NCBI GenBank assembly: GCA_035362935.1
Contig: DAOSEC010000023.1
Location: 1-26,092, forward strand
Direction of reading: 5' to 3'
Length of the DNA: 26,092 nucleotides
DNA from: DAOSEC01 sp035362935
Lineage (GTDB): Bacteria > Bacillota_I > Bacilli_A > ML615J-28 > CAG-313
Shown: piece by piece, positions 15,417 through 22,286 of the stretch
Layout: each line of letters starts with the position of its first letter
Position numbering within the stretch: the stretch's first letter is position 1
The notes under the pieces: generated by a model
The model's database searches: none
Seen by the model: only the letters and a program-made list of their open reading frames with translations
Told to the model about the DNA's origin: nothing
Position numbers and translations under genes: made by a program

Positions 15417-15877
15417 TGCCGATGAAACGATATTTATTTGTTGTGATTTGTTTGATTTTTACTCTTACAGGATGCTCGACATCAAAAATCACACCAGGTA
15501 GTATTAGCATAAATGGAGACAACACATATCATTACCAATTGATTGAAGACATCGGTGTCTTTCACCAAATGGTTTCAAATAACCAAGAATTTATCATTGT
15601 AGCAGGCCAAACAACTTGTGGAGCATGTCTTTTATATAAGGAAGTGCTAAATGAGTTTATACTTGATACAAGGGTAAAAATATACTATGTGAATATCGAT
15701 GAGGTTCCTGGTTCGCTGGAAGCACTTCGTTTTTATGGCGAATTAAGGACTACTCCAACCACCTTTCTTTATCAGTCAAGCAGGGAAAATCATAGTAAAA
15801 TCTTGCATCAATTTGGGTATGTTGGAGATTTAGAAATCCTTCGCTCGACATTCGCAAAATATATTAATATTCAATAA
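15416..15877 (+). CDS. Thioredoxin-fold lipoprotein, last gene of the pot operon
   Basis: A 153-residue lipoprotein with signal peptide and lipobox LTGC (Cys20), then a thioredoxin-like domain. The redox motif CGAC is at residues 68-71 after a beta strand (FIIVAG), followed by a long helix and a strand with a TTPTTF cis-proline loop. Its ATG overlaps the potD stop by one base (TAATG), so it is translated with the polyamine operon. Extracytoplasmic thiol-disulfide exchange is the general role; the partner is unknown. PotD has no Cys after its lipid Cys in the sequence shown, so PotD is not an obvious client. The next feature is the tRNA promoter, with no clear terminator between. Confidence 0.8.
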   Translation: MPMKRYLFVVICLIFTLTGCSTSKITPGSISINGDNTYHYQLIEDIGVFHQMVSNNQEFIIVAGQTTCGACLLYKEVLNEFILDTRVKIYYVNIDEVPGSLEALRFYGELRTTPTTFLYQSSRENHSKILHQFGYVGDLEILRSTFAKYINIQ

Positions 15878-15894
15878 GAAAAAGTGAAAAAGAC

Positions 15895-15923
15895 TTGCCT
15901 TTTTATGAATAATTTATTATAAT
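15895..15923 (+). promoter_or_regulatory. Promoter of the tRNA cluster
   Basis: TTGCCT (15895-15900), a 17-nt spacer and consensus TATAAT (15918-15923), 16 nt before the tRNA-Trp 5' end. Confidence 0.8.
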
Positions 15924-15939
15924 ATCAAGGCAGTCTCAT

Positions 15940-16013
15940 AGGGGCATGGTTCAAAGGTAGAACAGCGGTCTCCAAAACCGTTGATGAGGGTTCAATTCCT
16001 TCTGCCCCTGCCA
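15940..16013 (+). tRNA. tRNA-Trp (anticodon CCA)
   Basis: 74 nt with encoded CCA. The acceptor AGGGGCA pairs with TGCCCCT, the anticodon arm is GCGGT-CTCCAAA-ACCGT and the T arm is GAGGG-TTCAATT-CCTTC. The CCA anticodon reads UGG only, which argues against a UGA-Trp genetic code. Confidence 0.96.
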
Positions 16014-16029
16014 TTTTATTAATAGTGAT

Positions 16030-16106
16030 GGCGGCCGTGGTGAAGCGGTTAACACATCGGATTGTGGCTCCGACACTCGGGGGTTCAAGTCCCCTCGGTC
16101 GCCCCA
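16030..16106 (+). tRNA. tRNA-His (anticodon GTG)
   Basis: 77 nt including the extra 5' G (16030), which pairs with C73, the hallmark of tRNA-His. The acceptor GCGGCCG pairs with CGGTCGC, the anticodon arm is TCGGA-TTGTGGC-TCCGA and CCA is encoded. Confidence 0.96.
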
Positions 16107-16123
16107 TTTTTAATAAAAATATC

Positions 16124-16152
16124 TTGCAAAAGAGTATTGCTTGTGGTATCAT
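16124..16152 (+). promoter_or_regulatory. Internal promoter before tRNA-Leu
   Basis: TTGCAA (16124-16129), a 17-nt spacer and TATCAT (16147-16152), in the 68-nt gap between tRNA-His and tRNA-Leu. Confidence 0.6.
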
Positions 16153-16174
16153 ATTGTAGCCGACCTAGAAACAT

Positions 16175-16257
16175 GCGGGTGTGGCGGAACTGGCAGACGC
16201 GCTAGATTTAGGCTCTAGTTCTTAGGAGTGCAGGTTCGATTCCTGTCACCCGCACCA
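16175..16257 (+). tRNA. tRNA-Leu (anticodon TAG)
   Basis: 83 nt, class II with a long variable arm. The acceptor GCGGGTG pairs with CACCCGC, the anticodon arm is CTAGA-TTTAGGC-TCTAG and CCA is encoded. Confidence 0.96.
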
Positions 16258-16277
16258 ATTTGATGCTACAAAAAAAC

Positions 16278-16353
16278 GGACCCATGGTGTAGTGGTTAAC
16301 ATGCCAGTCTGTCACACTGGAGATCGCGGGTTCAAGTCCCGTTGGGTCCGCCA
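16278..16353 (+). tRNA. tRNA-Asp (anticodon GTC)
   Basis: 76 nt. The acceptor GGACCCA pairs with TGGGTCC, the anticodon arm is CCAGT-CTGTCAC-ACTGG and CCA is encoded. Confidence 0.96.
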
Positions 16354-16361
16354 TTTTTAAA

Positions 16362-16438
16362 GCGCCCATAGCTCAATTGGATAGAGCGCTTGACTACGGA
16401 TCAAGAGGTTGTGGGTTCAAATCCTGCTGGGCGCGCCA
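16362..16438 (+). tRNA. tRNA-Arg (anticodon ACG)
   Basis: 77 nt. The acceptor GCGCCCA pairs with TGGGCGC, the anticodon arm is CTTGA-CTACGGA-TCAAG and CCA is encoded. The A34 would be deaminated to inosine by TadA. Confidence 0.96.
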
Positions 16439-16464
16439 ATAAAAAGAATAATAGATACACTTAT

Positions 16465-16541
16465 CGGGAAGTAGCTCAGCTTGGTAGAGCGCTTGGTTTG
16501 GGACCAAGATGCCGCGGGTTCAAATCCTGTCTTCCCGACCA
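16465..16541 (+). tRNA. tRNA-Pro (anticodon TGG)
   Basis: 77 nt. The acceptor CGGGAAG pairs with CTTCCCG, the anticodon arm is CTTGG-TTTGGGA-CCAAG and CCA is encoded. One nucleotide separates it from tRNA-Gly. Confidence 0.96.
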
Positions 16542-16542
16542 T

Positions 16543-16616
16543 GCGGGTGTAGTTTAATGGCAGAACCTCAGCCTTCCAAGCTGACTGTGTGGGTTCGATT
16601 CCCATCACCCGCTCCA
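16543..16616 (+). tRNA. tRNA-Gly (anticodon TCC)
   Basis: 74 nt. The acceptor GCGGGTG pairs with CACCCGC, the anticodon arm is TCAGC-CTTCCAA-GCTGA and CCA is encoded. Last tRNA of the cluster. Confidence 0.96.
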
Positions 16617-16623
16617 TCTTAAT

Positions 16624-16657
16624 AGAATAGGTCTGATATAAAAATCAGGCCTTTTTT
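16624..16657 (+). terminator. Intrinsic terminator of the tRNA cluster
   Basis: A 9-bp stem (16629-16637 with 16644-16652, one wobble pair), a 6-nt loop and a T6 run. Its 5' arm contains the 14-mer AGAATAGGTCTGAT (16624-16637), repeated exactly at 19167-19180. Confidence 0.85.
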
Positions 16658-16827
16658 CTATTCTTTTTGAACAATACATTCATATTCTACAGTACAGATC
16701 AGTTTAGTTTCATACAATAAAATGATATTAAGTGGTAAACATACTCAATAAAAATTCAAAAAACGTGAAAATATATCTTTAAAAAAATCAAAAATAGTGT
16801 ATAATAGATGCAAGGGTGGTGGAATAA
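16658..16827. other. Intergenic stretch without a recognised gene
   Basis: 170 nt of very AT-rich sequence between the tRNA terminator and the DUF4143 ATPase. A TATAAT at 16800-16805 is a plausible -10 for the ATPase, but no good -35 is spaced to it. Nothing else is recognised. Confidence 0.4.
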
Positions 16828-18174
16828 ATGAAATTGAAACGAAAAGTATATGATAATTTGCTTTCATGGAAAAAAGATAATGGTAAAACTGCTTTGCTCA
16901 TTGAAGGAGCAAGACGAGTTGGTAAAAGTACAGTGGTTGAAGAATTTGCTAAGAACGAGTATAAGTCGTATGTTCTTATTGATTTTAGTATTGCAAATGA
17001 CGAGATTAAATCTCTTTTTAAAAAGTATGCTTCTAATCTTAATGACTTGTTCTTTTTTCTAACATCAATCACCGGAGTTACACTTTATGAAAGACAATCT
17101 TTAATTATCTTTGATGAAGTGCAGTTGTTTCCACCAGCGAGACAGCTCATCAAGCATTTAGTAAAAGATAATCGATATGACTATATCGAAACAGGATCTC
17201 TATTATCCATTAAGAGAAATGTTGAAAATATTTTGATTCCATCGGAAGAAAGAGCAATTAAAATGCATCCGCTTGATTTTGAAGAGTTTTGTTCTGCACT
17301 CGGAAGGGAAGATATTATCACGATTATTAGATCACATTTCGATAATTTAAAGCCGCTCGGTGAAATTCATTCAACCATTATGAAGCTGTTTAGACAATAT
17401 ATACTTATCGGGGGAATGCCTCAAGCAGTTGTTGAATATTTAAAAACGAATGATTATACTAAAGTAGATCGTATCAAAAAAGACATTTTAAAACTATATA
17501 GAAATGATATTGCAAAGTACGCAAAAGGTTATGAACATAAAGTATTAAGTATCTTTGATGAAATTCCTAGTCAGCTCACGAAACACGAAAAGAAGTTTAT
17601 GTTAAGCTCACTATCAAAGGATGCAAGATTTAGAGATTATGAAGACGCTTTTACATGGCTAGATGAAGCGATGATAACGAATACATGTTTTAATGCATCC
17701 GATCCCAATCTTGGTTTATCATTAAATAGTGATCGATTAACACTTAAAATTTATATGGCTGATACAGGACTATTGCTTAGCCATGCATTCAGTGAAAATG
17801 ATGAGATGCATCGAGATGTTGCAAAAGCAATTGTTCAAGACCGACTGGAAATTAATAATGGAATGATATTTGAAAATATTGTTGCTCAAATGCTTACAGC
17901 ATTGAATAAAAAATTATATTTTTACTCAAGAGCGGATAATCAAGATCGATCAAACACCATGGAAATTGACTTTCTTATCATAGATAAAACAAAACCAACC
18001 AAGATTTCACCAGTTGAAGTAAAGTCAGGTAAAAACTACACTACTTCATCATTGAATAAATTTAGTTTGAAGTTTCATGCAAAACTAGGCAAGAAATATT
18101 TGATCCATACAAAAGATTTGTTCCAAAAGGATGGTATTACCTATATTCCAGTTTACATGACAATGTTTTTGTAG
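16828..18174 (+). CDS. AAA+ ATPase with C-terminal DUF4143 (PD-(D/E)XK-like) domain
   Basis: A 448-residue protein of the widespread AAA_14/DUF4143 family. Walker A GARRVGKST is at residues 27-35 and Walker B LIIFDEVQ near 91-98, followed by a sensor-like YIETGSLLS stretch. The C-terminal half has the DUF4143 block (LKIYMADTGLL) and then EIDFLII with PVEVKSGK about 15 residues on, matching the D...ExK core of the restriction-endonuclease fold. The start follows a GGGTGG ribosome site. The cellular role of the family is not established. Such genes are variable between strains and often lie in accessory regions, as appears the case here between tRNA genes and a repeat array. Confidence 0.87.
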   Translation: MKLKRKVYDNLLSWKKDNGKTALLIEGARRVGKSTVVEEFAKNEYKSYVLIDFSIANDEIKSLFKKYASNLNDLFFFLTSITGVTLYERQSLIIFDEVQLFPPARQLIKHLVKDNRYDYIETGSLLSIKRNVENILIPSEERAIKMHPLDFEEFCSALGREDIITIIRSHFDNLKPLGEIHSTIMKLFRQYILIGGMPQAVVEYLKTNDYTKVDRIKKDILKLYRNDIAKYAKGYEHKVLSIFDEIPSQLTKHEKKFMLSSLSKDARFRDYEDAFTWLDEAMITNTCFNASDPNLGLSLNSDRLTLKIYMADTGLLLSHAFSENDEMHRDVAKAIVQDRLEINNGMIFENIVAQMLTALNKKLYFYSRADNQDRSNTMEIDFLIIDKTKPTKISPVEVKSGKNYTTSSLNKFSLKFHAKLGKKYLIHTKDLFQKDGITYIPVYMTMFL

Positions 18175-18256
18175 GATAATGAAAAAAAAGAACGATAAAA
18201 AAGCTCTAATGTGATAAATGTAAATTAAGATATTCCTCAATGTAAATCAAAGTTGG

Positions 18257-18285
18257 TTGTCAATATACATAGGTTAGTTGATAAT
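18257..18285 (+). promoter_or_regulatory. Promoter and candidate operator of the XRE gene
   Basis: TTGTCA (18257-18262), a 17-nt spacer and GATAAT (18280-18285). Near-identical 12-mers GTTGTCAATATA and GTTGATAATATA cover the -35 and -10 about 22 bp apart, so direct-repeat binding by the XRE protein (autoregulation) is plausible. Confidence 0.5.
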
Positions 18286-18306
18286 ATAGATGGAAAGGAG
18301 AAACGT

Positions 18307-18717
18307 ATGTCAATTGGTAAACGTATTGCAAATGTAAGAAAAGAACGAAACATTTCTCAAGAAGAACTTGCTGGTAGAATTTATGTTTCTAGACAGTCCA
18401 TCTCAAAATGGGAATCAGATCAAGTGATTCCCGATACAGAAAACGTAATTGCCTTAGCAAAAGCACTAAATGTATCTGTTGAATGGATTATCAGTGGCAG
18501 TAAGCAAATTAGTAAGAAAAACTTTCAAAAAGATTTTATTGTATTGATTATTGGTTCAGTATTTTTTGTGACTTCAATTATTCTAGTTATTGCGTATCCT
18601 CAAATGTTATCAGAAACATCATCAGTCATTACATTCAATGAATTTAGCATTCTAATTGTGATAAGTGTTGCTATCACGATTTGGGGTATTATATTGGCAT
18701 ACAAAAGAAAGAAATGA
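18307..18717 (+). CDS. XRE-family regulator with C-terminal membrane helices
   Basis: A 136-residue protein. Residues 1-60 are a Cro/C1-type helix-turn-helix, with the recognition segment VSRQSISKWESDQVIPD, of the kind common in Bacillota. Residues about 77-97 and 111-131 are two hydrophobic helices, so the DNA-binding domain is tethered to the membrane. The ATG at 18307 was chosen because AAAGGAG sits just upstream; longer in-frame starts have no ribosome site and would lie inside the promoter. The stop TGA overlaps the start of the next small membrane gene (ATGA). The pair may sense a membrane signal together, which is inference. Confidence 0.85.
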   Translation: MSIGKRIANVRKERNISQEELAGRIYVSRQSISKWESDQVIPDTENVIALAKALNVSVEWIISGSKQISKKNFQKDFIVLIIGSVFFVTSIILVIAYPQMLSETSSVITFNEFSILIVISVAITIWGIILAYKRKK

Positions 18718-18950
18718 GCAAGGAAAAACTATTTAAATTAAAAAAAATGTTATTTATTATACTAATGGGATTGGTTGGATTATGGTTTGTATTTAGTCTT
18801 ATAACAATACCAAGATATCTCTCGCCGATGCAATCTTTTCCATGGTACACAGGAATTGTTGTAGTTACAATTATAGTAGCAATACCCGTTATAATAACGG
18901 TTATAGCTTACTTTACTATCACCCTAAAGATTAGAAAACAGACAAAATAA
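18714..18950 (+). CDS. Small two-helix membrane protein coupled to the XRE regulator
   Basis: A 78-residue protein of unknown family. It starts in a 4-nt ATGA overlap with the XRE gene, so it is almost certainly co-translated. A Lys-rich N-terminus is followed by two hydrophobic helices (about residues 12-32 and 46-70) with a short Pro/Trp loop between them (PRYLSPMQSFPWYTG) and a Lys/Arg-rich end. The longer frame beginning at 18681 is not used, because it would start deep inside the XRE gene. It resembles PLD/DUF-type companion proteins of membrane-bound XRE regulators only in layout. A role as sensor or immunity partner is speculative. Confidence 0.7.
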   Translation: MSKEKLFKLKKMLFIILMGLVGLWFVFSLITIPRYLSPMQSFPWYTGIVVVTIIVAIPVIITVIAYFTITLKIRKQTK

Positions 18951-19020
18951 AAAATGCGACTTCATTTAGGTGTAATTAAGATTATTGACCATAAGCTAAA
19001 TTCATTTCGACTTAGATTAT

Positions 19021-19140
19021 AGTGTACTGTAAAATATAACAGGGTGCTGTAATATGAAGTAGGGTTGCGTTAAAAATGGTCAGGGGTGCGTAAAATTTCC
19101 TAAGGGTGCGTAATTTTTGCTAGGAATGCGCTGTTGTATC
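19021..19140. repeat. Six degenerate tandem repeats of about 20 bp
   Basis: Six adjacent units of 20, 20, 21, 21, 19 and 19 bp (starting at 19021, 19041, 19061, 19082, 19103, 19122), each beginning AG-G-(G/A)-T-G and carrying a GTAA core. The approximate consensus is AGGGTGCGTAAAATTT. There are no spacers and no coding frame, so this is not a CRISPR array. The ~20-bp phase places units on one face of the helix. Repeats of this look occur at ends of IS21-family elements, and no transposase remains here. Confidence 0.7.
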
Positions 19141-19166
19141 AAAATAGGTCAACAAACACATATGAA

Positions 19167-19200
19167 AGAATAGGTCTGATTGTTAAGTCAGACCTATTTA
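19167..19200 (+). terminator. Terminator-like hairpin carrying a repeat of the tRNA-terminator arm
   Basis: An 11-bp perfect stem (19169-19179 with 19188-19198) and 8-nt loop, with a weak T tract. Its 5' arm repeats AGAATAGGTCTGAT of the tRNA terminator. It may end the XRE transcript more than 200 nt downstream. Confidence 0.55.
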
Positions 19201-19363
19201 ATATCAAAAAACATAATATTTCATAGGGGAGGTTGTTGGAAATCTCGCTATTGAACTAACAGATTCTATTTTATCAGCATAGGAATACGCTCAATACCAT
19301 ATTTGAATTTAAGGAAATAGAAATGGAATTCTACTGACGGAAAGCTAAAATGAACATCATATA
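19201..19363. other. Intergenic stretch without a recognised gene
   Basis: Between the two hairpins there is no frame longer than about 35 codons and no family resemblance that I trust. A GGGGAGG at 19226-19232 resembles a ribosome site but leads only to a very short frame. Possibly decayed coding sequence. Confidence 0.3.
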
Positions 19364-19385
19364 AAAAGACGGGTAACCGTCTTTT
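19364..19385. terminator. Bidirectional-looking terminator downstream of the DUF2784 gene
   Basis: A 9-bp perfect stem (19364-19372 with 19377-19385) and GTAA loop. The minus strand has the better T tail, so it probably ends the DUF2784 transcript, about 120 nt past its stop. Confidence 0.6.
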
Positions 19386-19504
19386 CTTTATTTAAAGTAA
19401 AATTATGGGTCAGTTAATGGAATAAATCAGCTGTTCCCTTATTTGGGGTTCGTTAATTTGATGTACATAAATAAAATGATTCTCTTGGCGAAAGAAGAAT
19501 TTGC

Positions 19505-19936
19505 TTACACCCTGCTTTTTTTCTTTCTCGAAGGGAGCTTAGGAGGAATAATCAAAAGTGTCAACAAGACGAGTCCAGCAAAGCCAACATAAATCACAAG
19601 GAAGACCCAAGGAGGGAGCGGTTGGAAGACAATCATCCGGATCAATCGACCGATGAAAGAGATATCCCATTCGGCGACCTGCCCTCCTAATTCGCGAAGA
19701 TGATATTCCCAGATGGTAAGTGGACATGGTTCCTTTGTGATTGCTAAAAAGGCTACCCCTCCAATCGCGGCGAAATGAAGCAGTCTAAACCAAAGGTTTC
19801 GAACCCACTTCCATTTTAAAATCCAACCAAGAAGAACTATTACCTCGCCAACAACGACGAATAGTACATAAACAAGATGAATTGCGACGAGTACGTCCGC
19901 AGCAAATGCGTACCAGTTAAGGAATGTTACAGGCAT
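19505..19936 (-). CDS. DUF2784 family membrane protein, GC-rich for the window
   Basis: A 143-residue integral membrane protein. Four hydrophobic helices are visible. The first contains AIHLVYVLFVVVGE, and the loop region holds WFRLLHF and EPCPLTIWE, the conserved pattern of DUF2784. The C-terminus is very basic (PSRKKKSRV). The start was set at 19936 because GGAGGTGG lies 8 nt upstream; the longer frame to 19966 runs through that site. The function of the family is unknown. Three central 60-nt lines are 47-48% GC, against about 28-35% in adjacent genes, which suggests acquisition from a higher-GC donor such as a Bacillus or Paenibacillus relative (the donor is a guess). Confidence 0.82.
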   Translation of the reverse strand: MPVTFLNWYAFAADVLVAIHLVYVLFVVVGEVIVLLGWILKWKWVRNLWFRLLHFAAIGGVAFLAITKEPCPLTIWEYHLRELGGQVAEWDISFIGRLIRMIVFQPLPPWVFLVIYVGFAGLVLLTLLIIPPKLPSRKKKSRV

Positions 19937-20157
19937 ACAAGACCACCTCCATATATATATTACCATGAATTATGACCTCATGCAATAAAACTATGTGATG
20001 AGAGGGGTTTGAAAGATTTCATTCTTAAACTTTCGTTTATTTTTAGTAACATACTAATTGAATATAATATATGGAAGCAAAGAGGTGTCTACATTTTCTT
20101 TGTTTGTAAAAACCCAAAAAAGCACTATTTCTTTTGTGTCTTTTAGAGCATAAAAAG

Positions 20158-20184
20158 TGAAAAAAGCACATCGAAATTTTCACT
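20158..20184. promoter_or_regulatory. Inverted repeat upstream of the Y-family polymerase
   Basis: AGTGAAAA (20158-20165) and TTTTCACT (20177-20184) form a perfect 8-bp inverted repeat with an 11-nt gap, about 45 nt before the polymerase -10. No T tail. It could be an operator; it does not match the Gram-positive LexA box (GAAC-N4-GTTC). Confidence 0.3.
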
Positions 20185-20225
20185 TATGAAAGTGATTGAA
20201 AGACCTTTTATTTTAATAACATTAC

Positions 20226-20234
20226 TGATATAAT
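20226..20234 (+). promoter_or_regulatory. Extended -10 promoter of the Y-family polymerase
   Basis: TGA immediately before consensus TATAAT (20229-20234). No good -35 is spaced to it. The ribosome site AAAGGAGGTG follows at 20241-20250. Confidence 0.5.
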
Positions 20235-20256
20235 GTGATTAAAGGAGGTGTTTTAT

Positions 20257-21522
20257 ATGGAAGAGTATCGATTACACAGACAGATATTATGCATTGATTT
20301 AAAAAGTTTCTATGCATCCGTTGAATGTGCAGAACTTGGACTAGATCCATTTAAAACGCCTTTGGTGGTTGCTGATGTCTCAAGAGGAAAAGGATCGATC
20401 GTGTTAGCCGTAAGTCCTTACTTAAGAAGCAAAGGCATGCCAAGTAGATGTCGAATTTATGAAATCCCGGAAGGACTTCCAATTCGTTTTCAGAAACCAA
20501 GAATGGAGCTTTACTTAGAATACTCTGCTAAAGTGGTAGAAACCTATTTGGAGTTTGTATCGGAGCATGATTTGTATATTTATTCAATCGATGAAGCATT
20601 TTTGGATGTAACAGAGTATTTGAATTATTATCAACTAAATGCCGTCGAGCTCGCTAAAAAAATATTAGATACCATCTATGAGAAGACAAAACTATTTGCA
20701 ACGTGTGGAATTGGTCCAAATATGCTAATCGCAAAACTTGCATTAGACATCGAATCAAAAAGTGCACCAAACTTTATCGCAATTTGGAATTACCAAGACA
20801 TTCCAACAAAACTTTGGCCAGTTACACCATTAAGCAAGATGTGGGGAATTGGTATTAATATGGAGCGTAGACTCAATCAACTAGGACTCTATGTGATTGG
20901 TGATATTGCATCTTTTGATGTAACAAAGTTGAAAAAAGCATTTGGAATATTAGGAGAAGAATTATACTACCACACTCATGGAATTGATATGAGTTTAATA
21001 CAAGAGAAGTATAAACTAAAACCCGCAAGTAAAAGTTATGGAATCGGCCAAACGCTATTTCACGACTATTATGTGCCAGATATATTCCAGATTATACGCG
21101 AAATGGTAGATGATGTATGTAGTCGAATGAGAATAGGTCGAAAACAAGCTAAAACAATTAGTCTAGGAATCGGATACAGCAAAGAAGTTATGGGTGGGTT
21201 TTATAGACAAATCACACTCGATCAACCAACCTCTTCACCAACAATCGTATTTCAAACATGTATGCGTTTGTTTGAAACATTTTATGAAGACCAACCAATT
21301 CGAAGAGTCAATATCAGTGTCAGTCATTTTGTAGAACCAACACTCCATCAATACAGTTTGTTTGAAGACATTGATCAATTGGAAAAAGAACAAGAGTTAT
21401 TTACCACAGTTGATCAGATCAAAGAACGATTTGGGAAAAACAGTGTGAATCGGGCCTCAAGTGAGTTTAAATCTTCCACCATCAAAGAACGCAACAAACT
21501 AATCGGTGGTCATCGTGCCTAG
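20257..21522 (+). CDS. Y-family DNA polymerase, UmuC/UvrX-like lesion-bypass enzyme
   Basis: A 421-residue translesion polymerase of the impB/mucB/samB family found in Bacilli and their plasmids. The palm carries the catalytic acids in DLKSFYASVE (Asp14) and SIDEAFLDV (Asp112, Glu113). The helix-hairpin-helix thumb is around 185-225 and the little-finger domain follows. A sliding-clamp binding peptide QYSLF is at residues 365-369. The ATG at 20257 follows a perfect AAAGGAGGTG; an upstream GTG lies inside that site. The end overlaps a YolD-like gene, the usual operon partner. SOS control is expected from the family, but no LexA box was found in the 250 nt upstream. Confidence 0.9.
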   Translation: MEEYRLHRQILCIDLKSFYASVECAELGLDPFKTPLVVADVSRGKGSIVLAVSPYLRSKGMPSRCRIYEIPEGLPIRFQKPRMELYLEYSAKVVETYLEFVSEHDLYIYSIDEAFLDVTEYLNYYQLNAVELAKKILDTIYEKTKLFATCGIGPNMLIAKLALDIESKSAPNFIAIWNYQDIPTKLWPVTPLSKMWGIGINMERRLNQLGLYVIGDIASFDVTKLKKAFGILGEELYYHTHGIDMSLIQEKYKLKPASKSYGIGQTLFHDYYVPDIFQIIREMVDDVCSRMRIGRKQAKTISLGIGYSKEVMGGFYRQITLDQPTSSPTIVFQTCMRLFETFYEDQPIRRVNISVSHFVEPTLHQYSLFEDIDQLEKEQELFTTVDQIKERFGKNSVNRASSEFKSSTIKERNKLIGGHRA

Positions 21523-21856
21523 TACTTATGTAGATCGCGGTATTATTAAGTGGGCAGCATTTGATGCTTTGGTGGGGTATCAAACGATGTTAGAAGAAAT
21601 GAAATATAAGCGTGGGAAAAAAGCTGCACCTAGTTTAACAGATGATTCTTATGAACGTCTAAATCGTATCATTATTTTGGCATATCAAAACAAGCAGGAA
21701 ATAGGGTTTCGCTATTATCTAGATGGGTATGTGAAAACAACATATGGAGTGATCGTGAAATTAGATTTTACATATCACACGATTAAACTTTCAACTCAAG
21801 AACTATTTAAAGCAGAAGATATCGTAGATATTATTGCTTGTGATATCGACGAATAA
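21515..21856 (+). CDS. YolD-like protein, partner of the Y-family polymerase
   Basis: A 113-residue small cytoplasmic protein of the YolD-like family, recognised by the N-terminal DRGIIKWAAFDAL motif, the central ERLNRIIILAYQNKQ helix and a C-terminal beta-rich WYL-like stretch. It begins inside the end of the polymerase gene. GTG at 21515 is preferred, with GGTGG 5 nt before it; GTG at 21506 is the alternative and adds three residues. YolD proteins regularly accompany UmuC-type polymerases and are thought to act with them in mutagenic bypass, like UmuD, though no protease domain is present. A terminator follows directly. Confidence 0.85.
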   Translation: MPSTYVDRGIIKWAAFDALVGYQTMLEEMKYKRGKKAAPSLTDDSYERLNRIIILAYQNKQEIGFRYYLDGYVKTTYGVIVKLDFTYHTIKLSTQELFKAEDIVDIIACDIDE

Positions 21857-21857
21857 A

Positions 21858-21882
21858 AAAACTCTCCAGTTGGAGAGTTTTT
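21858..21882. terminator. Bidirectional terminator between yolD-like gene and zur
   Basis: A 10-bp perfect stem (21858-21867 with 21872-21881) and AGTT loop with A/T runs on both sides, between convergent stops at 21856 and 21885. Confidence 0.85.
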
Positions 21883-21884
21883 AA

Positions 21885-22283
21885 CTATTTGTGATGTTCT
21901 TGACACTTTTTGCAATATCCATAAATTTCTGTTGGATGATAAGCAATTTTAAAATCTGATGTTGAAGAAATCTTTTTTTCATAACTAGAGTAAGGACATC
22001 CATCTACTTCAACGGTCTCATGGCAATCCAAACAAACAAGAAAATGCTTGTGTTCTCCAGACACTAAATGATAATAAAAGCGATTATTCATAAAAGCTTT
22101 GTTAACAATTTGGACTTTACTAAATGCATCTAATATACGGTAAATTGTAGAAAGGTCCATTGTTTTTGGTGGCAATTCATCAAAAATATCTTCTGCACTT
22201 TTTGGTGCAGTTTGTGATTTTAAGTAATCATAGATAATTGATCTTTGGTTTGTGTTACGTAACCCATTAAATGATGAACTCAT
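21885..22283 (-). CDS. zur: Fur-family metalloregulator, probably the zinc repressor Zur
   Basis: A 132-residue Fur/Zur protein. The winged helix covers about residues 1-75 with the recognition segment DLSTIYRILDAF. The C-terminal half has the structural zinc cysteines CLDC (about 84-87) and CKKC (about 124-127) and the His-rich HKHFLVC metal-site region. It is the last gene of the znuA-znuC-znuB operon, 3 nt after the permease stop, with its AGAAGGG ribosome site overlapping that stop. This context makes zinc-responsive repression of the operon and of itself the best reading. Iron or peroxide sensing cannot be fully excluded from sequence. Confidence 0.87.
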   Translation of the reverse strand: MSSSFNGLRNTNQRSIIYDYLKSQTAPKSAEDIFDELPPKTMDLSTIYRILDAFSKVQIVNKAFMNNRFYYHLVSGEHKHFLVCLDCHETVEVDGCPYSSYEKKISSTSDFKIAYHPTEIYGYCKKCQEHHK

Positions 22284-22286
22284 AAA

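Noticed and set aside
15925..16617. Minus-strand frames across the tRNA genes with segments such as GLEPPSV, GIEPSS and GFEPAAS
   Set aside because: These are the well-known spurious proteins read from the antisense of conserved tRNA T-arms. All the DNA there is explained by seven tRNA genes on the plus strand.
16828..18174. IstB-type helper ATPase belonging to the repeat array
   Set aside because: The C-terminal DUF4143 and PD-(D/E)XK-like motifs place it in the AAA_14/DUF4143 family, not with IS21 IstB, and no IstA transposase is nearby.
19021..19140. CRISPR array
   Set aside because: Units are about 20 bp, directly adjacent and degenerate, without unique spacers, and no cas gene is present.
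19230..19365. Decayed transposase or other gene with a third in-frame TGA (frame ending FYxRKAKMNII)
   Set aside because: The frame is only about 35 codons, lacks a start signal and I could not tie it to any family. Chance is sufficient.
20000..20250. LexA (SOS) box before the Y-family polymerase
   Set aside because: I found no GAAC-N4-GTTC motif. The AGTGAAAA/TTTTCACT inverted repeat is too different to call.
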